Shown here one piece after another: positions 26,930-35,657 of a DNA stretch of 64,000 nucleotides. Both the position numbers and the translations under genes were made by a program. Within the stretch, counting starts at the first letter, position 1; each line of letters opens with the position of its first letter. Under the pieces are notes generated by a model. It ran no database searches, was not told the origin of the DNA, and worked only from the letters and a program-made list of their open reading frames with translations. Source of the DNA: Ferrimonas sediminum (lineage in GTDB: Bacteria > Pseudomonadota > Gammaproteobacteria > Enterobacterales > Shewanellaceae); NCBI RefSeq assembly GCF_900100175.1, contig NZ_FNEM01000014.1:38757-102756 (forward strand), written 5' to 3'.

Positions 26930-27601
26930 ATGGACCTTTACCTGTTACGCCACGGCCAGGCGATGTTTGGCAGCCAGGATTATGATCGGTTGAGCGACCT
27001 CGGACACCAGCAGGCACGCTGCCTGGGCGAGGAGATCGGCAGTTGGCAACTGGGGCCGGCGACTTTGGTCAGCGGTGACCTGAGGCGTCAGCAGCAGACG
27101 CTGGAAGGGGTCTGCCACGGTGCCGGGTTGGTTCAGGGGGCGGCGGTGGACGCCGGCTTCAATGAACTGGAGGTGTCTGAGCTTATCCCCGGCTACTGGC
27201 CGGCGGCCTGCAAGCGCCTTGGCATGGCAATGTCCCCCAAGGAAGCCAGCACCGACATGCGCTATTTCCTGCCGCTGATGAGTGAAGCACTGCGGTTGTG
27301 GATTGCCGAGCACCCCAGTGAAAAAGGGGAGAGCTTCCGCCAGTTTCAACAGCGGATTACCGATGCCATCGCTACCCACACCTGCGGAAGCCGGCCCACG
27401 GTGGCGGTGACCAGTGGCGGTGTCATCAGCCTGCTGGCCAGCCAGGCCATGGGCAGCGATGTCACCCACATGGCGGAGCTGATCCATCAGGTCAACAACT
27501 GCTCCATCACCCACCTTCGCTACGCCCGCGGTCAATGGCACCTGCAGGCGTTCAATGTCAACGGTCACCTGCGACGTCAGCAGATGCTCACCTGGAGATA
27601 A
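26930..27601 (+). CDS. Histidine phosphatase superfamily protein
   Basis: 223 residues. The phosphoacceptor motif LLRHGQA (residues 4-10) and the second Arg in SGDLRRQQQT are present, as is FNELE. The position of the second catalytic His (family HGG) reads VTSGGVI here, so Ser replaces His. Some bacterial subfamilies share that change; full phosphatase activity is therefore uncertain. First gene of the operon with ACAD, TetR and the kinase-SDR fusion, 6 bases before ACAD. Confidence 0.8.
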   Translation: MDLYLLRHGQAMFGSQDYDRLSDLGHQQARCLGEEIGSWQLGPATLVSGDLRRQQQTLEGVCHGAGLVQGAAVDAGFNELEVSELIPGYWPAACKRLGMAMSPKEASTDMRYFLPLMSEALRLWIAEHPSEKGESFRQFQQRITDAIATHTCGSRPTVAVTSGGVISLLASQAMGSDVTHMAELIHQVNNCSITHLRYARGQWHLQAFNVNGHLRRQQMLTWR

Positions 27602-27607
27602 CGAAAG

Positions 27608-28798
27608 ATGGATTTTTCAGTTTCCCCGACCCTGACTGCCCACATGGAGGCAGCCAGCCAGCTGGTTCAGGAGCAGTTGATTCCGCTGGAGCCGCTGCTG
27701 CTCAGCCATGATTACCCCAGCCTGATGGAAGAGATGGAGCTGGTTCGCCACAAGGTGCGTGAACTGGGGCTGTGGGCGCCGCATCTGCCCGAGTCTGTGG
27801 GCGGTATGGGGTTGTCACTGCTGGCGTTTGCCCAGATGGCGGAACGCATCGGCTACTCGCCCCTGGGGCACCTGGCTTTTGGTTGCCAGGCACCGGATGC
27901 CGGCAATGCCGAGCTGTTGCTGCACGTGGGCAGCGAGACTCAGCAGGCCCGCTATCTGGAGCCGCTGGCCCGCGGGGAGATTCGCAGCTGTTTTGCCATG
28001 ACCGAGCGCCATCTGGCCGGTTCCAATCCGGTGCTGATGAACAGTGAGGCGGAGTTTGATGGCAGTCACTGGCACCTGAATGCCCATAAGTGGTTCACGA
28101 CTGCCGCCGAAGGGGCCGAGTTTGCCATTGTGATGGCCAAAACCGAGCCGGAGGCGGCCCGGCATCAGCAAGCCAGTATGCTGCTGGTGCCCATGGACAC
28201 CCCCGGGGTGTCGCGGCTGCGCAACATCTCGGTGATGGGGGCGGAGGGCTACGGCCCCTTCAGCCATGCCGAGATGGTGTTTGACGATGTGAAGCTGCCG
28301 GCGGACGCGGTACTGGGTCGCCCGGGGCAGGGGTTTGCTTTGGCCCAGGCCCGGTTGGGGCCGGGGCGCATCCACCATTGCATGCGCTGGTTGGGGCTGG
28401 CACAGCGAGCCATCGATGAGATGACCCGCTATCTGCAACAGCGGGCGATCACCGCCGATAAGGTGCTGGGGCAGCAGCCGCTGGCCCAGGCGATGCTGTC
28501 GGAGTCGGTGGCCAGCCTACAGGCGGCGCGCTGGTTTGTGCTGCATACCGCCTGGCAGGTGGATAATGGTGACTTCGGCCAGGCCAAGGCGGCCATCTCG
28601 ATGATCAAGTTCCATACCGCCAACATGCTGCAACAGGTGGTCGACAATGCGGTGCAGATGCACGGCGGCCTGGGGATCACCGATGACACCATTTTGGCCT
28701 TTATCTTCCGTGAAGAGCGGGCGGCGCGGATCTACGACGGGCCGGACGAGGTGCACAAGCTGTCGGCGGCCAAGCAGTTGCTCAAGGTGGCCCAATGA
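27608..28798 (+). CDS. Acyl-CoA dehydrogenase, ACAD10/11-like
   Basis: 396 residues with the three ACAD domains: alpha N-domain, beta middle domain (CFAMTERHLAGSNP, FAD-binding KWFTTAAEGAEFAIVMAK) and C-terminal helical domain. The signatures LGPGRIHHCMRWLG and RIYDGPDEVH are those of the ACAD10/ACAD11/LvaC branch rather than FadE-type enzymes; Asp stands where many ACADs have the catalytic Glu (YEG). In that branch the enzyme works with an APH-type kinase on 4-hydroxyacyl-CoA. Such a kinase is encoded two genes downstream. ATGA overlap with the TetR gene. Confidence 0.88.
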   Translation: MDFSVSPTLTAHMEAASQLVQEQLIPLEPLLLSHDYPSLMEEMELVRHKVRELGLWAPHLPESVGGMGLSLLAFAQMAERIGYSPLGHLAFGCQAPDAGNAELLLHVGSETQQARYLEPLARGEIRSCFAMTERHLAGSNPVLMNSEAEFDGSHWHLNAHKWFTTAAEGAEFAIVMAKTEPEAARHQQASMLLVPMDTPGVSRLRNISVMGAEGYGPFSHAEMVFDDVKLPADAVLGRPGQGFALAQARLGPGRIHHCMRWLGLAQRAIDEMTRYLQQRAITADKVLGQQPLAQAMLSESVASLQAARWFVLHTAWQVDNGDFGQAKAAISMIKFHTANMLQQVVDNAVQMHGGLGITDDTILAFIFREERAARIYDGPDEVHKLSAAKQLLKVAQ

Positions 28799-29505
28799 GC
28801 CAGATGGCCTGCTCTTTGGCTGAATTTCAGCGGTTGATAGGCTGGAATCCACAGGCGATGTGGCATGATTTTCACCAGCAATGCCTGCCTCAGCTGAACC
28901 AGAAAAACCCGGGCCGCACCGAGGCTCGGCTGGCCACCATCGTGGAAGCCACCTTTACTCTGGCCAATCGTCAGGGCTTTCATGCCATGTCCCTGCGTCA
29001 ACTCAGCGATGCCAGCGGCATGAGCCTGGGTGGACTCTATGGCTACTTTGCCAGCAAGGATCAACTGGCCACTTCCATCCATCAGTTCATTCGCTATCAG
29101 TTTGAGCAGGTGCTGTTGCCCCTTATCGACGCACTGCCGGACAGCCAGCGGCTGTTCGCCATCTGCCGTTACCACCTGTATCTGAGTGAGTTGATGCAGC
29201 CGTGGTTCTTTTTCGCCTACATGGAAGCCCGCCACCAGCAGGAGGACCTGCGCAAGCAGGCCATCGCCCTTAGCGAACGGGTGGATGTGGAACTGCTGCT
29301 GGCATTGGACGCCATTGGCGAGATGCAGGAGCCGGTGATTGCGGTGGGGTTGCTCAAGCACCTGCTGCAGGGCTGGTACCTGCGGCGTGCCCATTTTCAG
29401 AAATCCGGTGTCGATGTGGATGCCTACACCGATTATCTTCTCAGTCGTATCGAGTCACTTTGTCACGGAGACAGACACCATGACCGTATCCATGCTGCCC
29501 TTTAA
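28795..29505 (+). CDS. TetR family regulator of the acyl-CoA cluster
   Basis: 236 residues. The helix-turn-helix is at about residues 40-85 (SLRQLSDASGMSLGGLYGYF), preceded by an unusually long N-terminal arm of roughly 35 residues. The ligand domain is all-helical and unassigned. Overlaps ACAD by 4 bases and the kinase-SDR gene by 26 bases, so it is co-translated with its probable target genes; autoregulation through the palindrome at 26854 is likely. An acyl-CoA ligand is an inference. Confidence 0.85.
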   Translation: MSQMACSLAEFQRLIGWNPQAMWHDFHQQCLPQLNQKNPGRTEARLATIVEATFTLANRQGFHAMSLRQLSDASGMSLGGLYGYFASKDQLATSIHQFIRYQFEQVLLPLIDALPDSQRLFAICRYHLYLSELMQPWFFFAYMEARHQQEDLRKQAIALSERVDVELLLALDAIGEMQEPVIAVGLLKHLLQGWYLRRAHFQKSGVDVDAYTDYLLSRIESLCHGDRHHDRIHAAL

Positions 29506-31318
29506 CCAACGAACCCTGGAGCGTTATCTGGATGAGGCGCTGCCTGAATTGGGAGCCGTACGCTCCGTCACCCAGTTTGAAGGCGGGGCGTCCAACCTGA
29601 CGTTCAAGCTGGAGTGTGAGAGGCTCACACTGGTGTTGAGGATGCCGCCTCCGGGCACCAAGGCGGCCAGTGCCCACGATATGGCGCGCGAGGTGAGGGT
29701 GCTGACTGCCTTGGCGGGCAGCTTTAGCAAGGTGCCCGAGGTGTTGCATTATTGCGAGTCGGATTCGGTGACCGGTTACCCCTTCTACCTGATGACGTAC
29801 GAGAGCGGTACCATATTGCGTAAGAACCTGCCCAAGGAGCTGGGACTGTCCAGGGTGCAGGCGGGGGAGTTGTGTCGCGCCATGGTGGATACCCTGGTGG
29901 AATTGCACAGTATCGATGTGGACGTCGCGCCGTTCTCTAATCTGGGGCACCCGGATGGCTACATTCGCCGCCAGGTGGAGGGGTGGAGCCAGCGCTACAT
30001 GAATGCCCTGACTGATGGTGCCCGCAGCGGTGAGCGGGTGATGCGCTGGTTGGTGGATAACCAACCGGGCGAAGGGCCCCATGCGTCCGTTATCCATAAT
30101 GACTTCAAGTTCGATAACCTGGTGCTGAACCCGGACGATCCCACCGAGATTCGCGCGGTGCTGGACTGGGAGATGGCCACTGTCGGCGATCCGTTGATGG
30201 ATCTCGGCTGTGCGCTGGCGTACTGGGTTGAAGCCGGTGATGAACCGGAACTGAAGCTGTTGCGGCAGCTGCCGACCCATCTGCCAGGCATGTGGACCCG
30301 GGAGCAGATTGTGGCCTATTACGGCCAGCAGACCGGGTTGGACGTCAGCCAGTTCGGATTTTACTACGTGTTTGGATTGTTCCGTCTGGCGGTGATTGTG
30401 CAGCAGATCTGGTATCGCTATGTCGAAGGCAGTCGTAAGCATCCCCCGTTCGCGCGCTTCGGTGAGTTGGCTGCCAGGCTGATGGATCAGGCCGCCACCA
30501 ACATCGACCGTTTAACTTCGGCCCATCAACACAGTGACCAACTGCAGAAGATCACCCAGCCCGGCTTGCTGCAACTGCAGGGGAGGGTGGCGTTGATCAC
30601 CGGTGCCAGTCGGGGCATTGGTGAGGCGGTGGCGCGGCTGTATGCGGCCCACGGTGCCCGAGTTATCTTGTCCAGCCGCGATCAACCGGCACTGGATTCA
30701 GTGGCAGCATCGATTCGCGATCAGGGCGGCCAGGCCGAGGGCATCGCCTGTCATGGCGGCGATATGGAGCAGGCCAAGGCGCTGTTTGCCACCATTCAGG
30801 AGCGTTACGGCCGGCTGGACATTCTGGTGAATAACGCGGCGGCCAACCCCTATTTCGGCCATATTCTGGATACGCCGCAGGAGGCACTGGACAAAACCGT
30901 GCAGGTCAATCTGGCCGGCTATTTCTGCTTTGCCCAATTGGCCGGGCAGATGATGCGTGATCAGGGCGGTGGGGTGATCATCAATACCGCTTCGGTCAAC
31001 GGCAAGCAGCCGGCACCGGGGCAGGGGATTTACTCCATCACCAAGGCGGCGGTCAACAGCATGACGGCAGCCTTTGCCAAGGAGTGTGCCCAGTACAACA
31101 TACGCGTCAATGCGGTGTTGCCGGGCCTCACGGAAACCAAGTTTGCCTCGGCCCTGACCGATAACCCGATGCTGTTAAAGCAGATCCTGCCGTTGATCCC
31201 TATGGGGCGAAGCGCGGTGCCTGCGGAAATCGCGCCGGCGTTTCTGTTTCTGGCCTCCGATGCGGCGGCTTACATTACCGGCATCGAACTGCCGGTTGAC
31301 GGCGGCTATCTGGCTTAA
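29480..31318 (+). CDS. APH-type kinase fused to short-chain dehydrogenase
   Basis: 612 residues. Residues 1-345 are an aminoglycoside-phosphotransferase-like kinase: GGASNLTFKLE glycine-rich loop, catalytic loop HNDFKFDN (about 204-211) and DWEMATVGDPLMDLG. Residues about 360-612 are a classical SDR: ALITGASRGIGEAV, NNAAAN, catalytic YSITK and C-terminal PVDGGYL. The frame is open throughout with no internal stop. In human ACAD10/11 and bacterial LvaA the kinase phosphorylates 4-hydroxyacyl-CoA; LvaD is an SDR that makes the 4-hydroxy substrate. Here the two steps appear joined in one chain. ATG 29480 has CGGAG upstream. Confidence 0.88.
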   Translation: MTVSMLPFNQRTLERYLDEALPELGAVRSVTQFEGGASNLTFKLECERLTLVLRMPPPGTKAASAHDMAREVRVLTALAGSFSKVPEVLHYCESDSVTGYPFYLMTYESGTILRKNLPKELGLSRVQAGELCRAMVDTLVELHSIDVDVAPFSNLGHPDGYIRRQVEGWSQRYMNALTDGARSGERVMRWLVDNQPGEGPHASVIHNDFKFDNLVLNPDDPTEIRAVLDWEMATVGDPLMDLGCALAYWVEAGDEPELKLLRQLPTHLPGMWTREQIVAYYGQQTGLDVSQFGFYYVFGLFRLAVIVQQIWYRYVEGSRKHPPFARFGELAARLMDQAATNIDRLTSAHQHSDQLQKITQPGLLQLQGRVALITGASRGIGEAVARLYAAHGARVILSSRDQPALDSVAASIRDQGGQAEGIACHGGDMEQAKALFATIQERYGRLDILVNNAAANPYFGHILDTPQEALDKTVQVNLAGYFCFAQLAGQMMRDQGGGVIINTASVNGKQPAPGQGIYSITKAAVNSMTAAFAKECAQYNIRVNAVLPGLTETKFASALTDNPMLLKQILPLIPMGRSAVPAEIAPAFLFLASDAAAYITGIELPVDGGYLA

Positions 31319-31370
31319 GGTGTTGAAGGGCCGTTTTCGTAGTCTTGTGTGGGCAAATTGACGGGATCAG

Positions 31371-31901
31371 ATGATGAAGTGGTACTGGGCGGTGGTGGTT
31401 TTCTTACTGGTGTTGGCCGGTTGCACCTCGGCACCGTCCGGTATCACGCCAGTGCAGGGGTTCGAACTGGATCGGTATCTGGGCACCTGGTACGAGGTCG
31501 CCCGGCTGGACCACAGCTTCGAGCGTGGTCTGAGCGGGGTGAGTGCCCAGTACACTCTGGGTGAGGATGGCGGCGTGCGGGTCATTAACCGCGGTATCGA
31601 CAGCGCCGGCGGCGAAGCCAGCCAGGCCGAGGGCCGGGCTTACTTCGTCGGCGATTCGAACACCGGCCATCTGAAAGTCTCCTTTTTCGGGCCCTTCTAT
31701 GGCGCCTATGTAGTGTTTGAGCTGGATCCTGACTATCAGTACGCCTTTGTCAGTGGTTACAGCCGCGATTACTTGTGGTTGTTGTCGCGCACCCCGCAGG
31801 TGCCCGCTTCGGTGATGCAGGCTTTTCGCAGCCGTGCCACTGAGTTGGGTTTCGACCTGTCGGGCCTGATTGTCAGCCAGCCGGATGACGGCGGCCCCTG
31901 A
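31371..31901 (+). CDS. blc: Outer-membrane lipocalin Blc
   Basis: 176 residues. Lipobox LAGC (Cys about 17), then the lipocalin signature GTWYEVARLDHSFERGL, a barrel of about 150 residues and the closing YLWLLSRTP motif. Blc-type lipocalins bind lysophospholipids and fatty acids at the outer membrane. It follows the acyl-CoA operon on the same strand after 52 bases and may be read through from it. Confidence 0.92.
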   Translation: MMKWYWAVVVFLLVLAGCTSAPSGITPVQGFELDRYLGTWYEVARLDHSFERGLSGVSAQYTLGEDGGVRVINRGIDSAGGEASQAEGRAYFVGDSNTGHLKVSFFGPFYGAYVVFELDPDYQYAFVSGYSRDYLWLLSRTPQVPASVMQAFRSRATELGFDLSGLIVSQPDDGGP

Positions 31902-31904
31902 TGA

Positions 31905-32492
31905 TTAGGGTGTGGTGAACCCCATCCCCCGCTTGATACGTTCGAGGTTGTCGGAAGAGGTGAGGGTTTCGACCACAGTGAAGGCGACCTCCATTGCCGT
32001 GGCGGGGCTGGTTGACGTGATGATGTTGTCATCGATCACCAGCGGCTGCTGTAACACCTGCACGCCCAGTTCCCGCATCTGGTTCTGGCGCTTCTCGCTC
32101 AATTGGTAGGTGGTGGCCGTTCGGCCCTTAAGCACGCCGCTTTGGGCGATGGGCAGGGCGCCGACACACACCGAGGCGATCAGTTTATTCCGGCTGTCGA
32201 AGGCGCGAATCAACTCCAGCAATCGCTCATCGAAGGCATCGTCGTAGAAGCCGGCGCGGCTCATTCCACCGGGGATCAACAGGGCATCGAACTCATCGAC
32301 GTCGATGTCGTTAAACGCCCGCTCCGGCTCGATGGTAAAATTCCAGGCACACTGAATTCTCGAATGAAATCCGGTGGTGATCAGCTCGATGGGTTCCAGG
32401 CCGTAGGTGGTGGTCCAGCCCAGGGCGTCGGTAAACACACAGGCTTCGTACTCCTCCAGCCCCTGACACAGGAACAGCAGCGCTTTTTTCAT
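31905..32492 (-). CDS. DJ-1/PfpI family protein
   Basis: 195 residues, class I glutamine-amidotransferase-like fold. Nucleophile elbow with Cys in SVCVGALPIAQSG, acidic partner Glu in the N-terminal GLEEYEAC, and TSTSPATAMEVAF near the C-terminus. Closest in pattern to YajL/DJ-1 proteins linked to oxidative and carbonyl stress. ATG 32492 has GAGGAA upstream. Convergent with blc, 3 bases between stops. Confidence 0.85.
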   Translation of the reverse strand: MKKALLFLCQGLEEYEACVFTDALGWTTTYGLEPIELITTGFHSRIQCAWNFTIEPERAFNDIDVDEFDALLIPGGMSRAGFYDDAFDERLLELIRAFDSRNKLIASVCVGALPIAQSGVLKGRTATTYQLSEKRQNQMRELGVQVLQQPLVIDDNIITSTSPATAMEVAFTVVETLTSSDNLERIKRGMGFTTP

Positions 32493-32638
32493 CAATATTC
32501 CTCGTTACCGGTGAACGCAATGGCGTCACTCTATCCCATTGAGCTGTCAAAAAATGCGAGCGTTGATGGAGTGCGTCGATGCGATCCGCGGCCGTTGAAC
32601 CGTTGCCCGAGGCTGGTGCTCCCGGTGTGTTGATTCGA

Positions 32639-32652
32639 GTGATCCCGATCAC
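32639..32652. promoter_or_regulatory. CRP-like palindrome upstream of tetrahaem gene 1
   Basis: Perfect 14-bp palindrome GTGATCCCGATCAC, fitting the CRP core GTGA-N6-TCAC. It is about 118 bases before the cytochrome start and about 147 bases before the divergent DJ-1 gene. CRP controls many anaerobic cytochromes in Shewanella. No counterpart is seen upstream of tetrahaem gene 2. Confidence 0.5.
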
Positions 32653-32769
32653 GGCAACGTCGGGCCATTAAAATCACTACCAAAACCTTTAGGGATGTTG
32701 GTTTGTACTCTCAATATGCTCTCAATGCCCCGCCGAGCGGGTGCACCATAATAATTCGATTGAGGGACA

Positions 32770-34689
32770 ATGATGATGAAACAGTCGTTAACGGCGGCAT
32801 TTCTGCTGTGCTTGTTGGCCGGATGTGACAGCGGCAGCGATGAGTTAGCTAAGGCGCCGGTCGCGCCACAACCCGAACCTGACGTATCGCCTTACCTAAT
32901 GCTGAACGTGAAGCCGGACGCCCGATTTGAAGGCCAGTTTGAGGTCTACCTTGGCCGTTATGACGACCGCTTGAAAGCGTGGTTACAGAGCGAACGAGCG
33001 CAGGATCTGAACAGTGACGGCCACATCGATGAGCGAGATGCGCACCTTGACGGGGTCCACAACCCGCCAGAACGGCCAATCATTGTTGAGGCCGACGACA
33101 TGGATCGGCTGCTCAAGACCAACCCTGATGGTCTGGGTGCCGGTTCAGCTCGCCCCGATATCTTTGTCGATGGCCAGTATGGAATCTTTGATGCCTTGCG
33201 TTACCTGGCGGTGACCCGAGCCGATCTGCGCCTGGACAGCATTAGCGGGCCGGAATCCACCGGTCGTGACACCTTCGACTTTGTGCTCTCCTGGGATCGC
33301 AACCGCGATGGCGTGTTTGATGAGCGTGACAACGACCTTTATGCCAACTTTCAGGGGCAGCACTGGCACAGCCGGATTCGATTTGACGGTGGTGACCTGA
33401 TTACCCTTAACGGCACGTTAGACGGTGTGGGTCCCCAGGGAGAGGGGCATTACGAGCGATTGGATCAGATGTGGATTCAGCCGGGCATGACCATTCGTTT
33501 TCAGCCTTTTTCTCCGGAGATGACCAAGCGTCGCCACTGGGTGCAGCAGCGGGAGATGGCGCGGTTGGCGCAGAGCGGCGGCCGAGTGGTTCTGCCTCGT
33601 TTGATGGTGATGAAGTCGGAAACCACGCCACCCCTGGTGATCGATAACCTGGAGGTTACCGCCCACAATATGCGCCCGGACATTTTCCAGCCTGGCGTGA
33701 TCACCAAAATGGACATCTTCCTGTCGGCGGCTGATGAAGGGTTGGATGTGGCGTTCAATTACTGGCCATCGTTGTCAACCGGCGCTCCGGTGAATCATTT
33801 CGGCCTGTTTCGGGTCGACGGGTTGGCCTCTGAGGTCGGCCGCGGTTGGACCACGTTGTGGGGAGAGATGGTGACCGATAAGGATTTCGGCCCGCTCTCT
33901 GACTGCGATTTTTCTTCTCCAATGGGAGGCGGGCAGGAGTTGGTTGTGGATCCTGAACATTGTCGAGTGGACTGGCAGTCCGCGTTCGGTGGCACCAAGA
34001 TGCACATTATGTCTGATGTGTGGGTGATGAATCAGGCAGAAGAGACGGCGATAGCCATCTTTGCGGACCACTACCAGTTGTTCGGTATGGAGGAGTTCAG
34101 CGGTAAACAATCCGCTGAGCGTGACTTCAGCCCGCAACAGGATGGCGCCGACATCGTGACTTTACAGATGTTCGAGTTGCCCCATGACGGTGTGGGCCCA
34201 ATGCTCTCATCTGAGCATTTTGGCTGGGGCATCGCCGATTGCACCGAGTGCCACAATGAGAAAAAGCAGCCCTTGGGGCACGGCGGTCACAGTTGGCCGG
34301 TGAACAGCGCCGACGGCTTTGATGCCACCCAACCCTATTACTGTGCCACCTGCCACGGCAGCAATGGCGCGCCCAAGGGGCATGGGGAAACGGCTCGCTG
34401 TTTTTGGTGTCACGCCGGTGACAGCAATACTCCCGGCCATCATGGAGAGGCGTCGACTCGCAAGTTGTATCAGGACGGCGACATAAAGAGTAATGACAAG
34501 ATCTATAACTCATCTCATGGGGGCGTGCCGGATCCTAATGACCCGAATGATCTCTCGGTTCTGCCTCGAGACAAGGATGGCAACTACAGTGAGTATCGAC
34601 AGATTTGGAGCTCGGTAAACTCCGACTGGGACATGAGCCGGGCATTCCCCGATCCCTATTCTTGCATGACTTGCCACCCTAACCAGTAG
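32770..34689 (+). CDS. Tetrahaem c-type cytochrome lipoprotein, copy 1
   Basis: 639 residues. Lipobox LLAGC (Cys 19) with Asp at +2. A long N-terminal region (about 40-480) of beta-type sequence contains two DxDxDG loops like EF-hand/dockerin calcium sites: DLNSDGHIDERD (about 79) and DRNRDGVFDERD (about 176). The C-terminal domain holds four CxxCH haem sites at about 491 (CTECH), 525 (CATCH), 544 (CFWCH) and 632 (CMTCH), with spare histidines (GHGGHSW, GHGE) for axial ligands. It resembles surface electron-transfer cytochromes but matches no named family I know. Near-identical architecture to the gene at 45099. Confidence 0.88.
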   Translation: MMMKQSLTAAFLLCLLAGCDSGSDELAKAPVAPQPEPDVSPYLMLNVKPDARFEGQFEVYLGRYDDRLKAWLQSERAQDLNSDGHIDERDAHLDGVHNPPERPIIVEADDMDRLLKTNPDGLGAGSARPDIFVDGQYGIFDALRYLAVTRADLRLDSISGPESTGRDTFDFVLSWDRNRDGVFDERDNDLYANFQGQHWHSRIRFDGGDLITLNGTLDGVGPQGEGHYERLDQMWIQPGMTIRFQPFSPEMTKRRHWVQQREMARLAQSGGRVVLPRLMVMKSETTPPLVIDNLEVTAHNMRPDIFQPGVITKMDIFLSAADEGLDVAFNYWPSLSTGAPVNHFGLFRVDGLASEVGRGWTTLWGEMVTDKDFGPLSDCDFSSPMGGGQELVVDPEHCRVDWQSAFGGTKMHIMSDVWVMNQAEETAIAIFADHYQLFGMEEFSGKQSAERDFSPQQDGADIVTLQMFELPHDGVGPMLSSEHFGWGIADCTECHNEKKQPLGHGGHSWPVNSADGFDATQPYYCATCHGSNGAPKGHGETARCFWCHAGDSNTPGHHGEASTRKLYQDGDIKSNDKIYNSSHGGVPDPNDPNDLSVLPRDKDGNYSEYRQIWSSVNSDWDMSRAFPDPYSCMTCHPNQ

Positions 34690-34745
34690 CGTTGGCAAAG
34701 CCTGGTGACCACCGTCGGTAAAAATGGATTGTTGTGGTCATCCTG

Positions 34746-34774
34746 AGCCCCCGAATGAGGGGGCTGTTTTCTTT
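34746..34774 (+). terminator. Terminator or attenuator between tetrahaem gene 1 and luxR gene 1
   Basis: Stem AGCCCCC/GGGGGCT with loop GAATGA (34746-34765), followed by a T-rich tail. It lies 57 bases after the cytochrome stop and just before the LuxR start. Confidence 0.8.
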
Positions 34775-34789
34775 TAACGTGAAGATGAT

Positions 34790-35554
34790 ATGAGTATCGA
34801 GACCCAGTCTTGCAACATCGACCCCAAGCACATTCGTAGAGTTCGCGAGTTTCTGCTTCCCTACGGAGTCATGGATTTTTTTTACAGCATCATCACCCAT
34901 GTGAACCGGCCTGCTCTTCATCAGTTCAAAAAGCTGGGACGCCGGTTACCCAGAGAGGTCGCCAAGGCCCGGCGTATCATCTGTTCCCGGGATGATTTAA
35001 GGGAGTTTCGCCACCGCTACCTGACCCATTTCGCGACCACAGACATCACCTATAAAGCCTATTTTAATAATCATCGTTCAGGCCTCAGTGTGTGGGGCGC
35101 GCCGGACCTCTCTGACAACAAGCGCAGCCAGTTTCGGCGTCTGTTAGAAGACTATGGCGTTTCCAGTCTTGCCGTTTGGCACTTACCTATACGGCACCAT
35201 CCTGGTTGGTATTCGGAGTTTGTGTTTGTGTCCGACCTCGGGCGGGAGGCGTTATTGCGTCAACTTGGCCAACATCAGCAGCAGATTGAGTATCAGTTGC
35301 AGTTGTTTGCATGTCACTTTAATGAGCTTTGTATCTCTGAACTTAACCCCATAGTGAACTTCAACTGTCTGTCGGACAAAGCGCTGCAGGTGTTGAAGTT
35401 AACGGCAGAAGGCTACTCCAGTGATGAGGTGGCTCAGACGCTGTCGATGACGGAAAGTGGGGTTTATTATCACTTGGAGAGGCTGAAGGATAGGCTTTGT
35501 GCCCGTAACCGGGTTCAGTTAATCAGCCAGGCGCACACACTGGGTTTACTGTGA
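34790..35554 (+). CDS. LuxR family regulator paired with tetrahaem gene 1
   Basis: 254 residues. N-terminal sensory domain (about 1-180) with the pattern of autoinducer-binding domains (SGLSVWGAPD, AVWHLPIRHHPGWYSEFVF) and a C-terminal LuxR/GerE helix-turn-helix (about 188-254: LTAEGYSSDEVAQTLSMTES, then GVYYHLERLKDRL). No LuxI synthase gene is in the window, so it is a LuxR solo if it senses acyl-homoserine lactone at all. Key ligand residues were not aligned. Same order and similar sequence as the gene at 47095. Confidence 0.85.
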   Translation: MSIETQSCNIDPKHIRRVREFLLPYGVMDFFYSIITHVNRPALHQFKKLGRRLPREVAKARRIICSRDDLREFRHRYLTHFATTDITYKAYFNNHRSGLSVWGAPDLSDNKRSQFRRLLEDYGVSSLAVWHLPIRHHPGWYSEFVFVSDLGREALLRQLGQHQQQIEYQLQLFACHFNELCISELNPIVNFNCLSDKALQVLKLTAEGYSSDEVAQTLSMTESGVYYHLERLKDRLCARNRVQLISQAHTLGLL

Positions 35555-35657
35555 GCCGGCTCTGGCTGGAGGTGGAAAACGGCAGTTGGCGCTATAGGAT
35601 GGCGCCCGCTGATGCAGGCACTGAATCGGGTCAGGATGAGGCACCGATGCCGGCGCT

